From NCBI GenBank assembly GCA_032615215.1, contig CP128433.1:643501-707500 (forward strand): a stretch of 64,000 nt of DNA, written 5' to 3'. The notes under the pieces were generated by a model. It saw only the letters and a list, made by a program, of their open reading frames with translations. It was not told the DNA's origin and searched no databases. The position numbers and the translations under genes are program-made. Source of the DNA: Microbulbifer sp. MKSA007 (GTDB taxonomy: Bacteria > Pseudomonadota > Gammaproteobacteria > Pseudomonadales > Cellvibrionaceae). Below, in pieces: positions 51,283 to 59,840 of this stretch; within the stretch, counting starts at the first letter, position 1, and each line of letters opens with the position of its first letter.

Positions 51283-51909
51283 TTAAAAATGGGGCTGATG
51301 TAAGTGCCTTACCAATAGTTTGCCGGCGGCTTCTATATGTTTTGCCAGCAGTGCGGCGGCTTGGTCCCCGTTTCCCTCTTGGAGTGCATTGAGTATTGCA
51401 AAGTGCTCGTCCTGACTGGTGTCCTGGTAATTCAGGCCGTGGGATTGGTAACCGATATAGCGCTCACATTGCCGGTGCAGTTGCTCGACGGTACTAAATA
51501 GCGTGGGTCTTGCAGCTGCCTGGTAAATACAGGCATGGAACTCCCAATTCATTTTTCCGATCTGTTCGGCGGAGAGTTCAGGTTTGGCTTGCATGGATTC
51601 CAGAATATCTCTGGCCCGCCCCAGGATCTCTCCATTAAGGTTTTCCAGTGCCAGGGATTGCAGCAGCGGTTCCAGGCGCATGCGCATCAGGTAGAGGTCT
51701 TCCACTTCAATAGGGTCAAACTGCGGCACTGCGACGCCGCGCTTGCCGTGTCCGGTTAACCAGCCCTCATTTTTCAATCTTTGTAGAGCGTCCCTAACCG
51801 GAATACGGCTCACTGAGTAAAGTTCGGCCAGCTCGACTTGTTTTAGCACTTGGCCGGCGGCGAAGCGCCCATGCTGCAAGTCCGACTTAATTTTTTCGTA
51901 GAGGCCCAT
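51283..51909 (-). CDS. GntR-family (FCD) transcriptional regulator
   Basis: 208 aa. The N-terminal winged helix (LAELYSVSRIPVRDALQRLKNEGWL, ~27-51) is the GntR type; the C-terminal FCD all-helical domain includes the metal-site residues EDLYLMRMRLEPLLQ, NWEFHACIYQAA and DEHFAILNALQEGN. It is encoded 9 bp downstream of benE and likely represses it through the GTATAC sites in front of benE. The ligand may be an aromatic or organic acid; this is inference from the neighbour. Confidence 0.88.
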   Translation of the reverse strand: MGLYEKIKSDLQHGRFAAGQVLKQVELAELYSVSRIPVRDALQRLKNEGWLTGHGKRGVAVPQFDPIEVEDLYLMRMRLEPLLQSLALENLNGEILGRARDILESMQAKPELSAEQIGKMNWEFHACIYQAAARPTLFSTVEQLHRQCERYIGYQSHGLNYQDTSQDEHFAILNALQEGNGDQAAALLAKHIEAAGKLLVRHLHQPHF

Positions 51910-51918
51910 CGATGTTTA

Positions 51919-53091
51919 TTAATTCCTGCGCTTGAAAAACCAGTAACACACCAGCCCTCCCAGCAGCCCCCAAAAGGCAGAGCTAATGCCAAAGAGGCTG
52001 ATACCGGAAGCACTGATCAGAAAAGTGATAATTCCGGCTTCGCGACTGTCGGCCTCGGCTGTTGCGCCAGCCAGGCTGCTACCAATGACGCCAAGCAGTG
52101 CCAAGCCGGCGAGGCCGGCAATCAGTGCCTGGGGAAAGGCGCTGAATAATGCCACAACGCTAGCGCCGCAGAGGCCCACCAGCAGATAAAAAATACCGGC
52201 GGCAATGCCGGCGGTATAGCGTTTATCGGGGTTGGGATGGGCTTCCGGGCCGGTGCAAATAGCAGCGGTAATAGCCGCCAGATTAAATGCAAAGCCACCA
52301 AACGGTGTCAGCAATAAAGAGGTGAGGCCGGTGCCGCTAATAACAGGAGATATAGGCACTCTACTGTAGCCACTGGCGGCCAGGGTTGCCGCTCCGGGCA
52401 GGTTCTGAGAGGTCATAGTGACGATAAAAAGAGGAAGGCCAATGCCAATTAAAGTGGAGAGGCGGAATTCTGGCGTGACCCAAACAGGGTGTGCCGCTTG
52501 CCAGCCGATCTGGGCCGATGCAATGAGTTGCAACTTCCAGCAAGTCGCCACTCCAGCCGCTAGTACCAAAATAATGGCATAGCGAGGCGCCCAACGGCGC
52601 CCGACTAGATAGGTCAGTAACATGATGCCGACCAATAGCGGTTGCGCCTGCAGAGAAGTAAATACTGAGAGACCAAATTGCAGAAGTATGCCTGCGAGCA
52701 TAGCGCTGGCAATCGGTGCCGGCACCATTCGCGCTACCCGCTCAAAGGCTCCGGACAAGCCCACGAGGAGTGTTAACAGGGCGCTAAACGCAAAAGCACC
52801 AATCGCCTCAGCAATGGGGATGCCACTTAAACTGGTGGCCAAAAGTGCAGCACCTGGAGTCGACCAGGCAGTGATTACCGGGGCGCGGTAATACCAAGAG
52901 AAGGCAATACAGGTAATGCCCATCCCCAGGCCCAGGGCGCCAATCCAGGAGGCGATCATTACTTCACTTGCGCCAGCTGCACGTGCGGCTTCAAAGACTA
53001 TGGCGGCGGAACTGGCTACTCCCACCAGCACGGCGACAAAGCCCGCGCTGATGGCGGACAAGCTGGTATCTGAAAACGGTGAGTTTTTCAA
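51919..53091 (-). CDS. benE: BenE family benzoate/H+ symporter
   Basis: 390 aa, about 12 membrane helices with short loops, as in the benzoate:H+ symporter family. Typical segments: ITAWSTPGAALLATS (~73-87), GIGLPLFIVTMTSQNLPGAATL (~216-237) and SPVISGTGLTSLLLTPFGGFAFNLAAITAAICTG. The start is TTG 53091 with AAAAGG (53100-53105) 8 nt upstream, inside the operator. No benABCD catabolic genes lie nearby, so the true substrate could be another aromatic or purine-like acid. Confidence 0.88.
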   Translation of the reverse strand: MKNSPFSDTSLSAISAGFVAVLVGVASSAAIVFEAARAAGASEVMIASWIGALGLGMGITCIAFSWYYRAPVITAWSTPGAALLATSLSGIPIAEAIGAFAFSALLTLLVGLSGAFERVARMVPAPIASAMLAGILLQFGLSVFTSLQAQPLLVGIMLLTYLVGRRWAPRYAIILVLAAGVATCWKLQLIASAQIGWQAAHPVWVTPEFRLSTLIGIGLPLFIVTMTSQNLPGAATLAASGYSRVPISPVISGTGLTSLLLTPFGGFAFNLAAITAAICTGPEAHPNPDKRYTAGIAAGIFYLLVGLCGASVVALFSAFPQALIAGLAGLALLGVIGSSLAGATAEADSREAGIITFLISASGISLFGISSAFWGLLGGLVCYWFFKRRN

Positions 53092-53093
53092 AA

Positions 53094-53119
53094 TGTATAC
53101 CTTTTATATTTTGTATACA
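53094..53119 (-). promoter_or_regulatory. Paired GTATAC operator sites in front of benE
   Basis: Two sites share TGTATAC: 53094-53100 and a perfect 8-bp palindrome TGTATACA at 53112-53119, each flanked by A/T runs. Centres are 18 bp apart. GTATAC cores are typical for FCD-subfamily GntR regulators. The first site overlaps the benE ribosome site; the second lies just after a possible promoter (TTGCGC, 17 bp, TAAAAA on the minus strand). Binding here would block transcription or translation of benE-gntR. Confidence 0.6.
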
Positions 53120-53213
53120 TTTTTAGCTGTTAGTTTTTTTGAGCGCAATAACTTTGCGGTGAAGCGACTGAGGCTTTATAGGAGGGGGGGGTAAAGTTAA
53201 ACGGGCATAGAGG

Positions 53214-53238
53214 CAGCACCCGCAGGCTGCGGGTGCTG
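53214..53238 (-). terminator. Hairpin after hemL
   Basis: CAGCACCCGCA (53214-53224) and TGCGGGTGCTG (53228-53238) form a perfect 11-bp stem with a GGC loop, 15 bp past the hemL stop. No T tract follows, so it is a terminator of the Rho-assisted or weak type, or a 3' end stabiliser. Confidence 0.5.
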
Positions 53239-53253
53239 GAGAGAGGTGGGCAA

Positions 53254-54537
53254 TTAGCCGAGGCGGGCGAAGACGCGCTCAGCGGCAGTGATTGTGGCCT
53301 CAATATCCTCATCGGTATGAGCTGCGGACATAAACCCTGCCTCATAGGAGGCCGGTGCCAGGTAGACACCTTCTTCCAGCATGCCGTGGAAGAAACGGTT
53401 AAAGCGCTCGTTATCGCAGGCCATTACCTGTTGATAGTTAGTTACTTTAGGTTCTTCGGTGAAGAAGAAACCGAACATGGTTCCGGCCTTATTGGCGGTA
53501 ATTGGGATACCTGCGGCCTTACCAGCCGCCAGGATGCCCTCTACCAAACGGTCGGTTTTGGCAATTAAAGGCTCGTAGAAGGCGGGTTCTTCCACCAAAC
53601 GCAGGGTTTCCAAGCCCGCGACCATAGCCACAGGGTTACCGGACAGGGTGCCCGCCTGGTAAACCGGACCCAGGGGTGCGATTTGTTCCATGATCTCGCG
53701 TTTACCGCCAAAGGCGCCAACGGGCATACCGCCGCCGATGACTTTGCCGAGGGTGGTGATATCCGCCTCGATACCGTAGAAGCCCTGGGCCCCGGTCAAG
53801 CTCACCCGGAAGCCGGTCATCACCTCATCGAGAATCAACAGGGCACCGTGTTGGTCGCAAACTTCGCGCAGGGTTTCCAGGAAGCCGGGTACCGGCGGAA
53901 TGCAGTTCATATTGCCGGCAACAGGCTCGACGATGATACAGGCGATTTGATCGCCCAGCTCTTCGAAGCAGCTGCGCACACTATCAGCATCGTTGTAGCT
54001 CAAGGTGATGGTGTGATCTGCCAGGGCGGCGGGAACGCCGGGAGAAGAGGGTACACCCATGGTCAGGGCCCCGGAGCCGGCCTTAACCAACAGGGAGTCG
54101 GAGTGGCCGTGGTAGCAGCCCTCGAACTTCACAATCTTGTCGCGCCCGGTAAATCCACGGGCCAGGCGAATCGCGCTCATGGTGGCTTCGGTACCGGAAT
54201 TGACGAAGCGCACCAGGTCCATATTCGGCCACAGGCGGCAGAGTTCTTCGGCCAGTTCGGTTTCCAGTTCGGTTGGCGCACCGAAGCTCAGTCCCGATTG
54301 GGCCTGTTCCACCACGGCTTCAATAACTTCCGGGTGTGCGTGGCCCAGCACCATGGGGCCCCAGGACTGTACGTAGTCGATGTAGCGCTTCTCGTCTGCA
54401 TCGTAGAGGTAGGCGCCCTCGGCACGGCGGATAAACACCGGGGTACCGCCGACTGCGCGAAAAGCCCGTACCGGAGAGTTAACGCCGCCGGGAATGTACT
54501 GCTGTGCTTCTGCAAAGAGCTGCTCGGATTTACTCAT
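53254..54537 (-). CDS. hemL: Glutamate-1-semialdehyde 2,1-aminomutase
   Basis: 427 aa PLP enzyme that forms 5-aminolevulinate in the C5 haem pathway. The PLP lysine is Lys265 in TTLGKVIGGGMPVGAFGG, with ILDEVMTGFR before it (~235-244) and FVNSGTEATMSAIRLARG at ~111-128. The C-terminus FMSAAHTDEDI is typical. It supplies substrate for HemB encoded 2 kb away. thiD lies upstream on the same strand, with a 180-bp gap that contains a hairpin. Confidence 0.96.
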   Translation of the reverse strand: MSKSEQLFAEAQQYIPGGVNSPVRAFRAVGGTPVFIRRAEGAYLYDADEKRYIDYVQSWGPMVLGHAHPEVIEAVVEQAQSGLSFGAPTELETELAEELCRLWPNMDLVRFVNSGTEATMSAIRLARGFTGRDKIVKFEGCYHGHSDSLLVKAGSGALTMGVPSSPGVPAALADHTITLSYNDADSVRSCFEELGDQIACIIVEPVAGNMNCIPPVPGFLETLREVCDQHGALLILDEVMTGFRVSLTGAQGFYGIEADITTLGKVIGGGMPVGAFGGKREIMEQIAPLGPVYQAGTLSGNPVAMVAGLETLRLVEEPAFYEPLIAKTDRLVEGILAAGKAAGIPITANKAGTMFGFFFTEEPKVTNYQQVMACDNERFNRFFHGMLEEGVYLAPASYEAGFMSAAHTDEDIEATITAAERVFARLG

Positions 54538-54650
54538 AAACTTATATTCAGGTTCTGCATAAAGGGCCTGAGGAGCATTATCGCGGGGGTGGCGCCTGAG
54601 GACAATGTGTAGATTGGCGACGACCGGTCACAGACTGTGTAGACAGAAGA

Positions 54651-54675
54651 TCTCACCGTCATGGGGACGGTGAGA
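54651..54675 (-). terminator. Hairpin between thiD and hemL
   Basis: TCTCACCGTC (54651-54660) and GACGGTGAGA (54666-54675) form a perfect 10-bp stem with an ATGGG loop, 43 bp past the thiD stop. There is no long T tract on either strand. It may separate thiD from hemL transcripts, which would need an own promoter in the 110 bp before hemL. Confidence 0.5.
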
Positions 54676-54717
54676 CTGATCGGGGCAGGGGCGAAATTTG
54701 TGTCAGCAGCTCCAGGT

Positions 54718-55503
54718 TTAGCGTTCGCACCAGAACAGCCGGTTGGGGATCGGCCTTCCCATTCCCAGGCGCCGGCTGTCTTTGATCGCACTCCAAGCGT
54801 ATTGCTGACTGCGGGTAACCGCTTCGATAATGGTCAGCCCGTGGGCGATATGGCAGGCAATGGCGGTAGCGAGGGTGCCACAGACGCCATAGGCCGCTGG
54901 CTGCAAGCGCTCCCACTTGAACTCCCGCATGAGGCCGCGCTCATCGTAGAGCCGGTTCTGTAATTGTTGCTCGTGGGGCACGCCAGTCAGCAACAGGTAG
55001 CGACAGCCGGATTCGAGGATTTCCTGGGCCATGGCATCGAGGACATCGGCCTCCACAGCCATGGCGCGCGCTTCCCTGCGGTTGGGACACACCATGGTTG
55101 CCTTGGGCAACAACAGCGACACCATAGCCTCCCACAGAGGCGGGGCGAGTACGCTATCTTTGTCGGCCAGTGTGGCATCGGGGTCGATAACGACGGGAAT
55201 ATCCGGGTAGTCGTGGAGTACGCTGTGAAGCGCGCGCACATTCTCCACAGAGCCCAGGTAGCCGACCTTGATCGCGGCGATCGGCATGTCTTCCAAAACG
55301 GCTCGGGTTTGTTCAATTAGCAGGCTGTCGTCGACTGGGGCGACACCCAGCAATTCACCGGTATTACACACGCTGATGGCGGTAACTGCCGAGGCCGCAT
55401 GGCAGCCGAGACTGACCGCTGTCTCAGTATCTGCGGCAATTCCGGCGCTGCCGCTGGGGTCGTGGTGAGTGACGGTCAGAATAACGGGCTGAGGTGTATC
55501 CAT
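54718..55503 (-). CDS. thiD: ThiD-family hydroxymethylpyrimidine/phosphomethylpyrimidine kinase
   Basis: 261 aa ribokinase-fold protein. The N-terminus VTHHDPSGSAGIAADTETAVSLGCHAASAVTAI corresponds to ThiD DPSGGAGIQAD. IKVGYLGSVENV and VVIDPDATL fit the substrate loop. In thiamine synthesis it phosphorylates HMP twice. The usual catalytic anion hole GTGCT is here GVCGT (AYGVCGTLATAIA), so the cysteine is shifted by one; activity is likely but not certain. It lies next to hemL, as thi genes do in pseudomonads. Confidence 0.8.
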   Translation of the reverse strand: MDTPQPVILTVTHHDPSGSAGIAADTETAVSLGCHAASAVTAISVCNTGELLGVAPVDDSLLIEQTRAVLEDMPIAAIKVGYLGSVENVRALHSVLHDYPDIPVVIDPDATLADKDSVLAPPLWEAMVSLLLPKATMVCPNRREARAMAVEADVLDAMAQEILESGCRYLLLTGVPHEQQLQNRLYDERGLMREFKWERLQPAAYGVCGTLATAIACHIAHGLTIIEAVTRSQQYAWSAIKDSRRLGMGRPIPNRLFWCER

Positions 55504-55585
55504 AAGTGCTCTACATGACGGCCATTAGCTGTGCGCCTAATTCTAGTTGCTGAGCGCCTTTGACAAGGAATGAATACGCGCCAAA

Positions 55586-56008
55586 TTAAAATGGCTTTAC
55601 GACAACCAAAATGACGATGGCGACAAGTGCAACTGCTGGGAACTCATTAAATACTAGGAAGTAGCGGCGGCTGCGGGTAACGGTTCCCCGGGCAAACTTG
55701 CGAACATAGGCGCCACAGATATGGTGATAGCCCAGGAGGAGAACAACAAAAGTCAGTTTTGCGTGCATCCAGCCGGCGGAGGTGTAGTAGGCCGGGTTCA
55801 AACTGTAGAGCCAAATGCCCAAGGCAACGGTGGCCAGCATGGAAGGAATGGCAATACCGCGATAAAGGCGGCGTTCCATAATACAGAAGCGGTCGCGACT
55901 AACGGCATCAGTGGCATCGACATGGTAGACAAACAGTCGTGGCAGATAAAAAAGTGCGGCAAACCAGCACACCATCGCAATAATGTGAAAAGCCTTGATC
56001 CACAGCAT
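55586..56008 (-). CDS. hemJ: HemJ-type protoporphyrinogen IX oxidase
   Basis: 140 aa integral membrane protein with four helices. HemJ oxidises protoporphyrinogen IX in bacteria that lack HemG/HemY. Conserved His (AFHIIAMVCWFAALFYLPRLFVYH) and Lys (WMHAKL) residues are present; the N-terminal LWIKAFHII and the FNEFPAVALVAIVILVVVKPF end are typical. It is the third tetrapyrrole gene of this region and sits between clcA and thiD. Confidence 0.9.
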   Translation of the reverse strand: MLWIKAFHIIAMVCWFAALFYLPRLFVYHVDATDAVSRDRFCIMERRLYRGIAIPSMLATVALGIWLYSLNPAYYTSAGWMHAKLTFVVLLLGYHHICGAYVRKFARGTVTRSRRYFLVFNEFPAVALVAIVILVVVKPF

Positions 56009-56041
56009 TGAAAGTCCCCTTAAAAGAAACGGGAAGAAAAA

Positions 56042-57868
56042 TTACTTCCGGTAAAAGTTGTTAATTTGTAGCGGCAGAATAATGCCCGCCGTGCGATTGT
56101 CCAGCGAACCGCTTTTATGACGGCAGACATATAGGCCATCCGCGCCACTTCTCTCCAGCTTTTGCGAGGCCTCCAGCATTGTCGCTCGCCAGCTTAGGGA
56201 CGCCAGCTGTTTGCGTTCGCCGGGTAGTCTCAATAAATCGATCATTTCTCCCGGGTCTAGTAATTTATCTGATGCGGAGGAAACTTGTTTTTCGCTCTCG
56301 GCCGCCTCTTTCGCACCACCGCGAAGAAAAGTTGCCAAGTCTGCTGCACGCAGTAGTTGCGGTGCCGGCTCCTTGGGTAAATCGATAAGAATCCATTCGG
56401 GGTGTTGATTAATTAATTCTGTTGCCGCAGCGCGGGTAATTTCCCTAGGCGTCACAACAAAGCTCTGATTCATTTCGCTGGCAACTCCGACACTGCTCAG
56501 CATTTGCTGTCGCCAACTTGGCATTCCCGCTTTATTCAGGGCTCGCAGCGTTTCGTGATAGAGACCGATAGTGGAAAAGAGTTGGCGGCTTACTAATGTG
56601 GCCACCACGATCATCATCATTCCAGGGAATAAAATATGTGGGTTATAGGTAAGTTCCAAGATAGCGAGTAGCGCAGCTAGAGGCGCATTGAGCATGGCAG
56701 CCATCATTGCCGCCATACCCACCATGGCATAAAAGCCTGGACTCGCGGTGTGCTCACCCAGCCACAAGTTAGCCAGGCCACCGGCAATACCACCGATACA
56801 GGCACCGATAATCAGGCTGGGGCCTATTACCCCACCGGGAATTCCGAGCCCTGCCCCCAAAGCGGTTGCAACTAATTTCGCGGCGACAATAGCAATGAGT
56901 GTCGCTACCCCCAACTCTCCCAGCATTGCCATCTGCAAAGTGTCATATCCACCGCCCAGGATTTCCGGTACCCAGATACCCAAGGTGCCAGTAACAAGGC
57001 CAACCAAGAGAAATCGAAGAAGTGGGGAGTAACGCTGCTGGGGAATCAAAATACGCTGGGAGCGGATAAATAATCCGGCGAGAACCCCAATAACCAGTGC
57101 GCACACAAAAAGTAGCGGCAGCTCGGCAAGGGAATTGAGTTGAATCGCGGGTACATTAAAGTCCGGTTGGCTACCGAAAGTCAGCTGGGTGATGGCGCTA
57201 CCGGCAACAGCCGCGAGAATTATCGGTAAAAAACCTGCCACAGTATATTCCAGCATCACGACTTCCATCGCGAATACTACGCCCGCCAGCGGGGTATTAA
57301 AGGAGGCCGCAATTGCTGCGGCTACACCACACCCCAGTAGGTTGCGACCGGAATTATTGGGGAGCTTCAGCGCCCTAGCTAACCAGCTGCCACTGGCGGC
57401 TCCCAAGTGTACAGCTGGGCCTTCCCGCCCCACCGAGTGGCCGCTAATTAAAATTATTGCGCCGGCAAAAAACTGTAGCAGGGCATTTTGCATTGGCATT
57501 TGCCCCTGGTGATTGTAGAGCCGGTCCAGGACATGGACCACTCCCACCTGGCGGCGTCTGGGGTTTAGAAATAAATAGATACATCCCACTACCAGAGAGC
57601 CGATGACTGGCAATGCGAAGCGCCAGAAAGGGGGAAGGGATTCGTAATTTTGTGGGATTGATAAAAACAGCGTGGTCGGCCACTCCATCGCCAGCCGAAA
57701 AAGTACAGTTACCCCTCCGGCCAGGATGCCGGTGATCAGGGCCATCCCCAGTAAAGGCGCCAGCGCGTCTTTGGAGGAAAGCTGTAAGCGTATATTTTCG
57801 AGGCTGCCAGGCCTAACTAAATAACGCGAAAACGACTTTTTTAGCGAGTTCCTTGGGGGCTGTGACAC
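56042..57868 (-). CDS. ClC-family chloride channel or Cl-/H+ antiporter with CBS-like tail
   Basis: 608 aa. The ClC core spans residues ~35-450: GHSVGREGPAVHLG carries the gating Glu149, LGCGVAAAIAASFNTPLAG follows, and GLGIPGGVIGPSLIIGA provides the second GxxxP motif. The C-terminal ~140 residues are soluble and begin with a CBS-like segment (VVTPREITRAAATELI). The start GTG 57868 has AAGGA ~8 nt upstream. It may act in acid or osmotic homeostasis. Promoters for this gene and for argC must share the 95 bp between them. Confidence 0.9.
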   Translation of the reverse strand: MSQPPRNSLKKSFSRYLVRPGSLENIRLQLSSKDALAPLLGMALITGILAGGVTVLFRLAMEWPTTLFLSIPQNYESLPPFWRFALPVIGSLVVGCIYLFLNPRRRQVGVVHVLDRLYNHQGQMPMQNALLQFFAGAIILISGHSVGREGPAVHLGAASGSWLARALKLPNNSGRNLLGCGVAAAIAASFNTPLAGVVFAMEVVMLEYTVAGFLPIILAAVAGSAITQLTFGSQPDFNVPAIQLNSLAELPLLFVCALVIGVLAGLFIRSQRILIPQQRYSPLLRFLLVGLVTGTLGIWVPEILGGGYDTLQMAMLGELGVATLIAIVAAKLVATALGAGLGIPGGVIGPSLIIGACIGGIAGGLANLWLGEHTASPGFYAMVGMAAMMAAMLNAPLAALLAILELTYNPHILFPGMMMIVVATLVSRQLFSTIGLYHETLRALNKAGMPSWRQQMLSSVGVASEMNQSFVVTPREITRAAATELINQHPEWILIDLPKEPAPQLLRAADLATFLRGGAKEAAESEKQVSSASDKLLDPGEMIDLLRLPGERKQLASLSWRATMLEASQKLERSGADGLYVCRHKSGSLDNRTAGIILPLQINNFYRK

Positions 57869-57963
57869 CGCACATCCTTAAAATGCTGGGGCTTGTGGTA
57901 GAGTGCCTGTCTGGTTTTACGATTATCGTCTCAGTTGGCGGATATACCGGAGATTTTAGCAAG

Positions 57964-59010
57964 GTGATAAAAGTAGCGATTGTCGGGGGCACCGGCTATA
58001 CAGGGGTGGAATTACTTCGGCTTCTCTCAACACATCCACAAGCGGAAGTTACCGCAATCACCTCCCGTTCGTTGAATGGTACCCCGGTTGCCGAGCTTTT
58101 CCCTAGCCTGAGAGGGCACTCGCAGCTGTCTTTCTGTAGCCCCGATCTCGAACAGCTGGCGGATTGTGACGTTGTATTCTTCGCTACACCTCATGGCGTT
58201 GCCCAGGCCCAGGTACCGGCACTTATTGAACGCGGAGTTCGAGTGATCGATTTGTCCGCCGATTTCCGTTTGAAAGATATACCTACCTGGGAGCAGTGGT
58301 ACGGTCAGGCCCACGCCGCTCCGGAATTAGCTCAAAGCGCTGTTTATGGTTTGCCAGAAGTTAATCGGGAACAGATTGCCAATGCGCAGTTGATAGCCTG
58401 CCCGGGCTGTTATCCCACCGCGATTCAATTGGGATGGATACCGCTTTTGGAAAAGGGCCTGGTAGAACCTGGTGAGCTGATCGCCAGTGCGGCCAGTGGT
58501 ATCAGTGGTGCGGGGCGACAGGGTAAGACCGACTTGATTATGGCTGAGAATAGCGACAACTTCCGCGCATATTCTGCCGCCGGGCACCGTCATTTACCCG
58601 AGATTGAACAGGGGCTTCGTCGAGTGCAGGCCACTGAATCCTCTCCCGCGCAGGTGACTTTTGTACCGCATTTACTTCCCATGATTCGCGGTATCCACGC
58701 TACTTTATTTGCCCGGTCAGTGGGGAAGGTTGATGCCGATGAGCTTCAACAGATCTTTGAAAACCGCTATAAAAATGCGCCTTTTGTAGATGTGATGCCG
58801 GCGGGCAGCCACCCTCAGACTCGTACGGTTAGAGGGACCAATATGTGCCGCATCTCGGTATTGCAACCCCAGGAGCGGGATACGGTACTGGTATTATCGG
58901 CCATTGATAACCTGGCCAAAGGCGCGTCCGCCCAGGCAATCCAGAATATGAATATTATGTTTGGCTTAACTGAGACGTTGGGCCTGGATAGCCCGGCACT
59001 GCTGCCTTAG
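57964..59010 (+). CDS. argC: N-acetyl-gamma-glutamyl-phosphate reductase
   Basis: 348 aa NADPH enzyme of arginine synthesis. It has IVGGTGYTGVELLRLL at the N-terminus (~5-20), catalytic Cys149 in IACPGCYPTAIQLG and HRHLPEIEQGL (~210). The start GTG 57964 with GGAGA 10 nt upstream gives MIKVAIVGGTGYTG; the codon at 57853 would overlap clcA and add 37 unlike residues. The order argC ... erpA-anmK-M23-tyrS follows the P. aeruginosa pattern. Confidence 0.95.
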   Translation: MIKVAIVGGTGYTGVELLRLLSTHPQAEVTAITSRSLNGTPVAELFPSLRGHSQLSFCSPDLEQLADCDVVFFATPHGVAQAQVPALIERGVRVIDLSADFRLKDIPTWEQWYGQAHAAPELAQSAVYGLPEVNREQIANAQLIACPGCYPTAIQLGWIPLLEKGLVEPGELIASAASGISGAGRQGKTDLIMAENSDNFRAYSAAGHRHLPEIEQGLRRVQATESSPAQVTFVPHLLPMIRGIHATLFARSVGKVDADELQQIFENRYKNAPFVDVMPAGSHPQTRTVRGTNMCRISVLQPQERDTVLVLSAIDNLAKGASAQAIQNMNIMFGLTETLGLDSPALLP

Positions 59011-59063
59011 AATCGGGTGTTTCCCGACAATCGATAAATCCCGGATAAGACTTAGCAGATTTC

Positions 59064-59807
59064 ATGGTGCTCAAAGTTAAAGGCAGCAAGCAGTACCGCA
59101 TGAAAGTGGTGCCTCATAAACCCTTCTCTGGTGTCATTGCCGTAGTGGGGGTCGTTTTTTTGGTATTAGTGACCTCGGCCGGGTCCTATTTCGCCGGGCA
59201 GTATCAGCTGCGCCAGAGCCTCGATCGCAAGACACTGGAGCATACTCAAGTACTCGATCGTGTTACCGCGCTTCAGAGTGAGAATGAATCCCTGCGAATG
59301 AGGGTTGCCACTGCAGAGCAGTCGCTGACTATCGGTGAGCAGGCGAGTGAGTCGGTGCGTGCGGAACTGGTGCAGAAAGAGAGCCAGATCGCAGAGCTAA
59401 AGCAGGAAATTTCTTTCTATCGCGGCGTCATGGCCCCTGAAGATGGGGGTGAGGGGGTGTCCATTGGACGCTTTATCCTCTCGCAGACCGGCGATCCAAA
59501 AAGTTACCAGTACAAGTTACAGATCAAACAGTCCGCAGCGCGTCGGGATGTTGTAAAAGGCACGGCCACATTTACCGTAGTGGGCCGTCAGGATGGGGAA
59601 CCGAAGAGTTACCCTCTGAAGGAACTGTCGGAGCAGGTGAATAGTGAGTCGATTCAGCTGCGTTTTAAATATTTTCAGAATATCGAGGGAGAGCTGCGCT
59701 TGCCGGAGGGGTTTGTGCCCGAAGGTGTGGAGTTGTCACTTAAATCTTCTGGGCGCAAGGGCTTTAATATTGAGCAGCGCTACGGTTGGTTAGTACAGGA
59801 AAGTTAG
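59064..59807 (+). CDS. DUF6776 family membrane protein with coiled coil
   Basis: 247 aa. Short basic N-terminus, one membrane helix (~25-47), a long coiled coil (~50-115: LRQSLDRKTLEHTQVLDRVTALQSENESLRM... and QIAELKQEI) and a C-terminal beta-rich domain (~125-247), likely periplasmic. No enzyme motif. Its layout recalls FtsL/DivIC-like single-pass proteins, but sequence does not support that name. It sits directly upstream of a bactofilin gene, suggesting an envelope role. Confidence 0.8.
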   Translation: MVLKVKGSKQYRMKVVPHKPFSGVIAVVGVVFLVLVTSAGSYFAGQYQLRQSLDRKTLEHTQVLDRVTALQSENESLRMRVATAEQSLTIGEQASESVRAELVQKESQIAELKQEISFYRGVMAPEDGGEGVSIGRFILSQTGDPKSYQYKLQIKQSAARRDVVKGTATFTVVGRQDGEPKSYPLKELSEQVNSESIQLRFKYFQNIEGELRLPEGFVPEGVELSLKSSGRKGFNIEQRYGWLVQES

Positions 59808-59840
59808 CATAGGTGCCAAAGGCACGAGGTTTTGGGGATT

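Noticed and set aside
53683..54612. 309-codon plus-strand ORF antisense to hemL
   Set aside because: It is the complement of a clear hemL gene; the His/Gly/Ala-rich translation is typical of a shadow frame. The same holds for 31082-31900 opposite purD and 38301-39011 opposite accC.
54538..54717. TPP riboswitch near thiD
   Set aside because: No CUGAGA-type THI-box pattern was seen around thiD; only a simple hairpin lies downstream of the gene.
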